Source of the DNA: Bacteroidales bacterium Bact_07
GTDB taxonomy: Bacteria; Bacteroidota; Bacteroidia; Bacteroidales; Tenuifilaceae
Length of the DNA stretch: 5,064 nucleotides
Assembly: GCA_001603415.1 (NCBI GenBank)
Contig: LUYY01000098.1
Span: 1-5,064 of the forward strand
Reading direction: 5' to 3'
Positions 1 through 5,064 of the stretch are shown here, in pieces. Below the pieces are notes generated by a model. The model ran no database searches. It saw only the letters and a program-made list of their open reading frames with translations, and was not told the DNA's origin. The position numbers were made by a program, and so were the translations under genes. Every line of letters begins with the position of its first letter. Within the stretch, counting starts at the first letter, position 1.

Positions 1-253
1 ACTAATTGTTACCGGAATTAATCACTATCAATCAAATTTATCGGCTTATTGTGTAAAGCTATGCGGCGTAAAGTTAGTAAAATATGCATGCGAAAAAGCA
101 TTTTAAATTTTTGCAACAGCCTTAAATTGTTCACAAATAAACAGAAAATCAGCAAATAACAAAAAAAATTAGGGTCGATAGATTAACATAATTTTGTTCA
201 AACCGTATCAATTTCTTTACTTTGTGCCCATCTTAACTATAATAATATAAGGT
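1..253. other. AT-rich leader upstream of topA, no supported gene
   Basis: I see no gene I can support here. One plus-strand frame is open from the left edge to a TAA at 104-106 (about 34 codons, containing three Cys codons). It could be the tail of an upstream gene, but nothing in it is recognisable. A plus-strand ATG frame at 61-159 gives a basic 32-residue peptide that looks random. A minus-strand frame starting near 100 stops at 18-20 after about 30 codons. The stretch 100-200 is very rich in A and T and includes an A8 run at 161-168, as expected for an intergenic promoter region. Confidence 0.5.
193..224 (+). promoter_or_regulatory. Probable topA promoter (Bacteroidota type)
   Basis: TTTG at 193-196 is followed after 20 bases by TTACTTTG at 217-224. 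This fits the Bacteroidota pattern TTTG - about 19-21 bases - TAnnTTTG except for one base in the -7 box. Transcription would start near 229-232 and give a leader of about 22-25 bases before the ATG at 254. A perfect TAnnTTTG match, TAATTTTG, lies at 189-196, but it has no TTTG at the right distance upstream. The choice between the two is therefore not certain. Confidence 0.4.
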
Positions 254-2578
254 ATGATACCTAACCTCGTAATAGTTGAGTCGCCTGCCAAAGCCAAAAC
301 TATCGAAAAGTTTTTGGGGAAAGATTTTGTAGTGAAATCGAGTTTTGGCCATATTCGCGACCTTTCAAAAAATAAGCTTGGTGTTGATTTAAAAAAGAAC
401 TATAAGCCTCAGTACATTGTTAGCGACGATAAGAAAAAGGTGGTTGAGGAGCTGAAAAAAGCAGCCGAACAAGCCCAAACGGTATGGCTGGCATCCGATG
501 AAGACCGCGAAGGGGAAGCCATTGCCTGGCATTTGGCCGAAGTGCTTAAGCTCGATCCCAAAAAAACCAAGCGAATAGTTTTTCACGAAATTACCAAGAA
601 TGCCATTCAGCAAGCTATTCAAAACCCTCGATATATCGACGAGAACCTTGTTAACTCCCAGCAGGCGCGTAGGGTTTTAGATAGGCTTGTAGGTTTTGAA
701 ATATCACCAATACTTTGGAAAAAGGTTAAGCCTGCTTTATCGGCTGGTCGTGTACAATCAGTTGCACTTAGGCTGATAGTGGAGCGTGAGAGGGAGATCA
801 TCAACTTTAAAAGCGCCTCGTTCTTCAAGGTTATTGCCGATTTTGATGCCCAGACCCCCTTTAAGGCAGAACTATCGGAAAGGTTAAGCACTATCGACGA
901 AGCCAAGAAATTCCTTGAGCATTGCAAGGGCGCAACCTTTAAGGTTCTCGATGTGGTTAAAAAACCTGCTAAAAAATCGCCACCTCCACCTTTCACCACT
1001 TCAACCCTTCAGCAGGAGGCAAGCCGTAAGTACGGCTTTTCGGTTTCCCAAACCATGACCCTTGCCCAAAAGCTATACGAGGCAGGTCACATTACCTACA
1101 TGCGTACCGATTCGGTAAACCTTTCCGATTTGGCACTGGCTACTACCCGTGATGTGATATTGAAGGAGTATGGCGAGAAGTACTCACATACCCGCCAGTA
1201 CAAAACCAAAACCAAGGGAGCTCAAGAGGCTCATGAGGCAATCCGACCCACCTATATCGATAAGGAAAAGGTGCCCGGGACTACTGCCGAGCAAAAGCTT
1301 TACGACTTAATTCGCAAGCGCACCCTTGCTTCGCAGATGAGCGAAGCTCAACTTGAGCGCACCACCATAACCATTGAGGTTTCTGGCTCAAAATTACAGT
1401 TTGTTGCTTCGGGCGAGGTTATAATCTTCGATGGGTTTCTTAAGGTTTACAATGAGTCAACCGACGACGATAGCGAAGAGGGCAGCAAGGATCTTTTACC
1501 TTTGGTAAAATCGGGCCAAATGCTCGAACCCAAACAGATTGTAGCAATGGAGAGGTTTACCCAACGCCCGGCACGATATACCGAGGCTAGTTTGGTAAAG
1601 AAACTGGAAGAACTTGGAATTGGTCGCCCTTCAACCTATGCACCAACAATATCAACCATAATTGCCAGAGGTTATGTGGTTAAGGAGGATAGGCCAGGCG
1701 TTGAGCGCCCTTACCAAAGCCTTATCCTTAAACAAGGTAAAATTACCCAAACCCAGAAGGTAGAGGTTACAGGAGCTGAAAAAGCCAAGCTCTTCCCCAG
1801 CGATATTGGCATTGTGGTAAACGATTTCCTGGTTGAATACTTTCCCGATATTGTAAACTACAACTTTACCGCTCAGGTTGAGGAAAAGTTCGACGAGATT
1901 GCTGTTGGAAAGCTGGAATGGACTAAAATGATTGATGAATTCTATAAACCCTTTCACGATAACGTAAAGAAAACCGAGAAAGAATCGGATTTCTCAAAAG
2001 GTGAGAGGGTTTTGGGAACCGATCCTGCCACAGGAAAAACCGTAAGCGTTCGTATTGGCCGCTATGGCCCTGTGGTTCAACTTGGCGATAGCGATCCTAA
2101 CGGTAAGGAAAAACCACAGTACGCCAGTTTGTTAAAGGGACAGTTGGTTTCCACCATTACCCTGGAGGAGGCCTTGGCTCTATTTAAACTCCCACGCAAC
2201 CTTGGCAATTTCGAGGGTAAAGAGGTTGTGGTGGCTGTTGGCCGATTTGGCCCATACGTTCGCCACGATGGTAAGTTTTACTCGCTGAAAAAGGATGATA
2301 ATCCGCTAAGTATCGATTTAGTTAGAGCCATTGAAATAATTGAGGAAGGACGATTAAAACAGAAGCAGCGGGTAATCAAAACCTTTACCGAGGATTCGGA
2401 ACTTCAGGTACTTAACGGCAGGTGGGGCCCCTACATTTCAAAGGCAAAAGCCAACTATAAAATACCCAAGGGCTTTAACGCAGCAGATCTCACCTATGAT
2501 GATTGCTTGAAAATAATAGCCGAAGCCGATTCTAAGGAAAAGTCGGGTAAAAAGACCACTAAATCCAGTAAAAAATAG
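254..2578 (+). CDS. topA: DNA topoisomerase I (type IA, omega protein)
   Basis: Type IA topoisomerase that relaxes negatively supercoiled DNA by cutting and passing single strands through a 5'-phosphotyrosine link; it acts on the nucleoid and is normally essential. The Toprim domain covers about residues 3-115, with E9 in VESPAKAKTIEKFLG and the metal-binding acidic triad D82, D84, E86 in SDEDREGE. Other family motifs are GRVQSVALR (165-173), the active-site segment YMRTDS (282-287, catalytic Tyr282), EAHEAIRPT (325-333) and GIGRPSTYAPTI (455-466). The C-terminus has no four-cysteine zinc ribbons: the only cysteines are C223 and C751. Instead there are three repeats of the topoisomerase C-terminal type, marked by GRYGPVVQ (602-609), GRFGPYVR (663-670) and GRWGPYIS (722-729), then a lysine/serine-rich tail (761-774) likely to contact DNA. 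The start gives the usual family N-terminus, with Toprim strand 1 four residues in. AAGG lies directly before the ATG, too close for a normal ribosome-binding site. The gene is complete, with the arginase-fold gene nine bases downstream. Confidence 0.98.
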   Translation: MIPNLVIVESPAKAKTIEKFLGKDFVVKSSFGHIRDLSKNKLGVDLKKNYKPQYIVSDDKKKVVEELKKAAEQAQTVWLASDEDREGEAIAWHLAEVLKLDPKKTKRIVFHEITKNAIQQAIQNPRYIDENLVNSQQARRVLDRLVGFEISPILWKKVKPALSAGRVQSVALRLIVEREREIINFKSASFFKVIADFDAQTPFKAELSERLSTIDEAKKFLEHCKGATFKVLDVVKKPAKKSPPPPFTTSTLQQEASRKYGFSVSQTMTLAQKLYEAGHITYMRTDSVNLSDLALATTRDVILKEYGEKYSHTRQYKTKTKGAQEAHEAIRPTYIDKEKVPGTTAEQKLYDLIRKRTLASQMSEAQLERTTITIEVSGSKLQFVASGEVIIFDGFLKVYNESTDDDSEEGSKDLLPLVKSGQMLEPKQIVAMERFTQRPARYTEASLVKKLEELGIGRPSTYAPTISTIIARGYVVKEDRPGVERPYQSLILKQGKITQTQKVEVTGAEKAKLFPSDIGIVVNDFLVEYFPDIVNYNFTAQVEEKFDEIAVGKLEWTKMIDEFYKPFHDNVKKTEKESDFSKGERVLGTDPATGKTVSVRIGRYGPVVQLGDSDPNGKEKPQYASLLKGQLVSTITLEEALALFKLPRNLGNFEGKEVVVAVGRFGPYVRHDGKFYSLKKDDNPLSIDLVRAIEIIEEGRLKQKQRVIKTFTEDSELQVLNGRWGPYISKAKANYKIPKGFNAADLTYDDCLKIIAEADSKEKSGKKTTKSSKK

Positions 2579-2587
2579 TTACTCCTT

Positions 2588-3745
2588 ATGGTTGCCAGTG
2601 AGCTCTCAGCATTCCTTGTTCCTTCCGATGTAGTCGGAAGTTACCCCTTTGCCGACAAAAAGTATTGCATGGGCAACCAGATTGTTTGTTTACACGATCA
2701 CCCCGATACACCTATTCGCCCTACTGATATGATAATTATAGGTGTCGAATCGACCAATTCGGTATCAAATATCATACGCCAGAAACTTTGGGGGCTTAGC
2801 TCCATTTCTTACTCCAAAGGGAGAATTTTTGATGCGGGCAATATTCCGGCAAGCCTAACGTTGGCGCAGCAATACCAGGCAGTAGAAACCCTTTCGGCAC
2901 ATCTTGTCGAGTCAAAAGCGCATCTCATACTCATTGGAAGCTCGCAGGAGTTTACGTCAAAGGTTTATGCCGGCTGGCGGCAAAGTCATAACTTTTTGAG
3001 GTTAGCCATTATCGATAGTAAAATCGATTTGGACGGTAACCACGACGATTTTCACGAGGATAATTTTGTTAATGGTTTGATAGATGAACCCTACGAAAAA
3101 CTCCTCGATTTGAGTTTTATCGGTATTCAGGGATATTTTTCGCCCCAGCATATCCAACAAAAGGTTCTGCGTCGCAAGCATGAATTTATCAGGCTTGGTA
3201 ACCTTCGTGGAAATATCCGCGAGGCTGAACCCACGCTTTCCGACGCCCATTTAGCAAGCATTGATTTTGCTGCCCTTCGTACTTCCGATGCTCCAGGAAA
3301 TAAAATTGTTAACCCCAATGGCCTGTATGCCGAGGAAATTTGTATGCTTGCTCGATATGCAGGCATTGGCCAGAACAATAAATTCATGGGACTTTTTGGA
3401 TTATCATCCAACGCTGATGCACCTGAACAAACTACAATGCTTGCTGCACAGGTTATTTGGCACTATATCGAGGGGGTCTCGCACCGCAAGATTGAAAATC
3501 CCATTAAGAATTTACCTTATAATAAGAAGTATGTTGTTAGTACCAATGTGCCAAATATCGAAATGGTTTTTTATAGAAACGAGCATTCGGGTAATTGGTG
3601 GTTTGAACTACCTGTTTTAAATAGGCGAAAACTGCTGCGTGGGAAAATATTGGTGCGTTGCAATCCATCCGATTACGCTTCGGCAAGCAATGGCGATATA
3701 CCCCAGCGTTGGATGCGCTGGTACCAAAAGGCTCAAAAAATTTAA
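2588..3745 (+). CDS. Arginase/formiminoglutamase-fold protein with a degenerate metal site
   Basis: A 385-residue cytoplasmic protein (no signal peptide or membrane segment) of the ureohydrolase superfamily, of a type common in Bacteroidota and often labelled formimidoylglutamase or arginase. The superfamily motifs can be placed but are altered. GGDHS is replaced by GSSQE (117-121). DAHxD becomes DSKID (143-147), keeping D143 and D147 but with Lys in place of His. SxDxD becomes SIDFA (224-228), keeping D226 and losing the second Asp, and is followed by RTSDAPG (231-237). GLYAEE (245-250) supplies the late Glu. By this motif alignment three of the six manganese ligands are missing, so hydrolysis of arginine or formiminoglutamate is doubtful. 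The C-terminus, with WW at 337-338 and a Trp-rich end (RWMRWYQK), is typical of the Bacteroidota subgroup as I recall it. It starts nine bases after topA and is very likely in the same operon. No histidine-degradation genes are visible, so the name hutG is not justified. Family assignment is firm; function is unknown. Confidence 0.85.
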   Translation: MVASELSAFLVPSDVVGSYPFADKKYCMGNQIVCLHDHPDTPIRPTDMIIIGVESTNSVSNIIRQKLWGLSSISYSKGRIFDAGNIPASLTLAQQYQAVETLSAHLVESKAHLILIGSSQEFTSKVYAGWRQSHNFLRLAIIDSKIDLDGNHDDFHEDNFVNGLIDEPYEKLLDLSFIGIQGYFSPQHIQQKVLRRKHEFIRLGNLRGNIREAEPTLSDAHLASIDFAALRTSDAPGNKIVNPNGLYAEEICMLARYAGIGQNNKFMGLFGLSSNADAPEQTTMLAAQVIWHYIEGVSHRKIENPIKNLPYNKKYVVSTNVPNIEMVFYRNEHSGNWWFELPVLNRRKLLRGKILVRCNPSDYASASNGDIPQRWMRWYQKAQKI

Positions 3746-3763
3746 CCGAATTGATTTTTTCAG
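3732..3763 (+). terminator. Weak AT-rich dyad over the stop codon, possible terminator
   Basis: A6 at 3735-3740 can pair with T6 at 3755-3760 around the TAA stop codon (3743-3745) of the arginase-fold gene. An adjacent T-A and G-T pair lies on the inside and, past one C-C mismatch, T-A and C-G pairs lie on the outside. The stem is nearly all A-T pairs, so it is not a classical GC-rich terminator. It may still mark the end of the topA unit. Confidence 0.25.
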
Positions 3764-3837
3764 ATGACGGATTCCCTCTAAAAAAGTTTCTCCATCGCCA
3801 TTTCGGCTTATCGGAATCAAATTCACTCGCATTCTAC

Positions 3838-3882
3838 CATTCCGAATCATTCCGAATCATTCCGAATCATTCCGAATCATTC
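3838..3882. repeat. 10-bp tandem repeat, 4.5 copies
   Basis: Four perfect copies of CATTCCGAAT (3838-3847, 3848-3857, 3858-3867, 3868-3877) are followed by a half copy, CATTC (3878-3882). The unit is close to one helical turn, so all copies face the same side of the DNA. A related but diverged inverted segment, TCGGAATCA, lies at about 3811-3819. Perfect identity between copies suggests recent expansion by slippage. Copy number probably varies between strains. Confidence 0.95.
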
Positions 3883-3916
3883 TTTTAGAAATCTAACTGC
3901 ATCCCCATTTTTATTA

Positions 3917-3943
3917 GCCTGGATGAATTTGATAATTCATGGC
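3917..3943 (+). terminator. Bulged hairpin, possible terminator of the topA unit
   Basis: ATGAATT (3923-3929) and AATTCAT (3934-3940) form a perfect 7-bp stem with the loop TGAT. GCC (3917-3919) and GGC (3941-3943) add three more pairs across a 3-base bulge (TGG). Only scattered T residues follow (TTTAATTATT from 3951), so it is a weak match to an intrinsic terminator. It could equally be an RNA-stability element. Confidence 0.35.
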
Positions 3944-3971
3944 ACTTGGGTTTAATTATTCAAATCGAAAG

Positions 3972-4118
3972 TTAGTTTACAGTATCCCTCTCTAAATCCA
4001 CTATTTTGGGAAGTTCGTAAAAAAAGTATATGTAAATGGTAACCCCTACAGCCAAAAGCAGGTATAAAGCAATACTGTAAGTTTTGTTAACATATTTTGT
4101 TAATAAATTTGTATGAAT
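3972..4118 (-). pseudogene. Possible remnant of a membrane-protein gene (no ATG)
   Basis: The minus strand holds 48 sense codons between a TGA at 4119-4121 and a TAA at 3972-3974. The predicted peptide has a polar start (TKYVNKT), then a strongly hydrophobic stretch (SIALYLLLAVGVTIYIYFFY), then a charged tail (ELPKIVDLERDTVN). This looks like the last transmembrane helix and cytoplasmic tail of a membrane protein. No ATG, GTG or TTG lies at a sensible start position, and all frames farther upstream are stopped. Its 5' part overlaps the promoter of the PorP gene. It could be the decayed 3' end of a lost gene or a chance open frame. I do not recognise the family. Confidence 0.3.
4083..4111 (+). 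promoter_or_regulatory. Promoter of the PorP/SprF-family gene
   Basis: TTTG (4083-4086) and a perfect TAnnTTTG box, TAAATTTG (4104-4111), are separated by 17 bases. This is within the 17-23 base range described for Flavobacterium and slightly shorter than is usual in Bacteroides. Transcription would begin near 4116-4118 and leave an AT-rich leader of about 55 bases. A 9-bp direct repeat, TTTTGTTAA (4082-4090 and 4095-4103), fills most of the space between the two boxes. Confidence 0.55.
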
Positions 4119-4172
4119 TCAAAATTTTTACTTACTTTACTTTTCGGTTTATTCAGGCAAACTAATTCTTAA

Positions 4173-5064
4173 ATGCTACCAATGAGAGTATTTGGAAACC
4201 TTGTATTTGTTAGTACTGTAAGCGTTTTGCTGTCGTCGTTTGCATACGGACAGCAAGACCCTCAGTTTAACCAGATACTCTTCAATCCCCTTAGTATTAA
4301 TCCCGGATATGCTGGTAGTGTAAGCAACATGATCAATGTTGGTGCTATCAATCGTGTTCAGTGGGCAGGATTTGGTGAGGGAGCACCTTTAACCACCACA
4401 CTTGGTATAAATGCTCCAATTTCACCATTTGGATTTAATAGTGGCGTTGGCTTAAGTATTCTTAACGACAGGTATGGCTTTAACAACGACCTCGGAATTA
4501 ACATTGCTTACGCTGCTCGATTTAAGTTCAAGTTGATAAATGGTGATTTAGGATTTGGAATTGGAGCAGGGTTTGTAAACAACAAGCTCGATCCAAAATG
4601 GAATTATCCCATTGCTGGAGGCGACGACGCAATCCCTGAAAAAAAAGAAAGCGCCATTAACTTCGATCTAAGTGCAGGTTTATACTATAATACCGAATAC
4701 ATGTTCTTTGGTTTTTCGGCATTACACCTAAACGAAACCAAAATCAACAAAGCTGCTCTTGCAGCGCATTATACCCGTCAGTATTACTTAACAGGTGGAT
4801 ATATTGTTGATTTTCCGAACCCATCGTGGCAGTTCGAACCCTCAGTTATTGTGCACAGCGATTTAAAAACAAGTAAATTATCGCTAAATAGTATTGTTCG
4901 ATACAATAAAAAGATATGGGGGGGCGTTTCATACCGTGTGGGTGAAGCAATAACCGGTTTGGTCGGTTTTGAACTTTTTAACGGTATTAAGTTTGGGTAT
5001 GCTTACGAATTTAGCACAAGCAAAATTAGTAAGTATAACGACGGTTCGCACGAGTTTTACATGG
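4173..5064 (+). CDS. porP: PorP/SprF-family type IX secretion outer-membrane protein (3' end cut off)
   Basis: The visible part is 297 codons, open to the right edge. Residues 1-26 are a signal peptide: Arg5, a hydrophobic core rich in Val, Leu and Ser, and likely cleavage after AYG. The mature protein begins with the family signature QDPQFNQILFNPLSINPGYAGS (from Gln28). The rest has alternating aromatic and glycine-rich segments, as expected of an outer-membrane beta-barrel. The last residues, YNDGSHEFYM, resemble the family's usual end, so only about 6-15 residues are probably missing. PorP and SprF proteins serve the type IX secretion system or gliding machinery, either with PorK/PorN or paired with a particular surface adhesin. 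Bacteroidota carry several paralogues, so the symbol porP is provisional. An in-frame ATG at 4182 (MRVFGN) is an equally good start; neither has a Shine-Dalgarno sequence. A run of seven G lies at 4918-4924. The gene has its own promoter and does not belong to the topA unit. Confidence 0.9.
   Translation, partial: MLPMRVFGNLVFVSTVSVLLSSFAYGQQDPQFNQILFNPLSINPGYAGSVSNMINVGAINRVQWAGFGEGAPLTTTLGINAPISPFGFNSGVGLSILNDRYGFNNDLGINIAYAARFKFKLINGDLGFGIGAGFVNNKLDPKWNYPIAGGDDAIPEKKESAINFDLSAGLYYNTEYMFFGFSALHLNETKINKAALAAHYTRQYYLTGGYIVDFPNPSWQFEPSVIVHSDLKTSKLSLNSIVRYNKKIWGGVSYRVGEAITGLVGFELFNGIKFGYAYEFSTSKISKYNDGSHEFYM

Larger units (their letters stand above)
3746..4172. other. 427-base intergenic region with repeats and structured DNA
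   Basis: This gap separates the topA unit from the PorP-family gene. No ATG-started reading frame here looks real. It holds, in order, an AT-rich dyad, a 10-bp tandem repeat, a bulged hairpin, a minus-strand open frame with a membrane-helix-like product but no ATG, a 9-bp inverted repeat (3977-3985 with 4072-4080), and a promoter with a 9-bp direct repeat inside it. The plus-strand frame running through 3658-3888 is a shadow of the arginase-fold gene extended by the tandem repeat. Confidence 0.7.

Noticed and set aside
2..106. Frame open from the left edge, possibly the end of an upstream gene
   Set aside because: Only 34 codons, no recognisable sequence, and another frame is open for a similar length by chance, so it cannot be called a gene.
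619..999. 126-codon minus-strand frame inside topA
   Set aside because: It is a shadow of conserved topA coding sequence (GRVQSVALR region) and its product has no recognisable features. The same holds for the minus frames at 389-622 and 1652-1957.
3002..3620. Frames on both strands inside the arginase-fold gene (minus 3002-3250 and 3127-3411, plus 3261-3620)
   Set aside because: They overlap the conserved motifs of the real gene and have no sign of independent coding.
3617..3850. 77-codon minus-strand frame over the end of the arginase-fold gene
   Set aside because: Most of it is antisense to the Trp-rich conserved C-terminus, and its product looks random.
3838..3882. CRISPR array
   Set aside because: The 10-bp units are directly adjacent with no spacers, far too short for CRISPR repeats, and no cas genes are present.
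3658..3888. 76-codon plus-strand frame running from inside the arginase-fold gene through the tandem repeat
   Set aside because: It overlaps the C-terminal coding region of the arginase-fold gene in another frame, and its end (HSESFRIIPNHSESFF) is only the translated 10-bp repeat. The arginase-fold protein already ends at the family's usual place.

Overview
The window is a chromosomal segment from a member of the phylum Bacteroidota, probably a Bacteroidales-like or related lineage. The evidence is a PorP/SprF-family protein (type IX secretion and gliding; confined to this phylum), promoter-like elements of the Bacteroidota type (TTTG / TAnnTTTG), the lack of clear Shine-Dalgarno sequences, and moderately AT-rich DNA. 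The genus cannot be fixed from the sequence alone.

Layout. Bases 1-253 are an AT-rich leader with no convincing gene and a likely promoter just before topA. Bases 254-2578 encode a complete 774-residue DNA topoisomerase I. Nine bases later, 2588-3745 encode a 385-residue arginase/formiminoglutamase-fold protein. Most of the metal-binding motifs of that fold are altered, so it may not be an active ureohydrolase. The two genes are very likely co-transcribed. Bases 3746-4172 form a 427-base gap holding an AT-rich dyad over the stop codon, a 4.5-copy 10-bp tandem repeat, a bulged hairpin, a minus-strand open frame that looks like the tail of a membrane protein but has no ATG, and a good Bacteroidota-type promoter. 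From 4173 to the right edge runs a nearly complete PorP/SprF-family outer-membrane protein with a signal peptide.

How the parts fit. topA and the arginase-fold gene form a housekeeping transcription unit. The PorP gene starts a separate unit with its own promoter. In Porphyromonas gingivalis, porP leads the porPKLMN cluster of the type IX secretion system, so the core genes porK/gldK to porN/gldN may lie just beyond the right edge; this is a prediction from known synteny and is not visible here.

No entirely new system is evident. The points most worth a second look are the degenerate active site of the arginase-fold protein, the minus-strand membrane-protein remnant, and the repeat-rich gap before the secretion gene.
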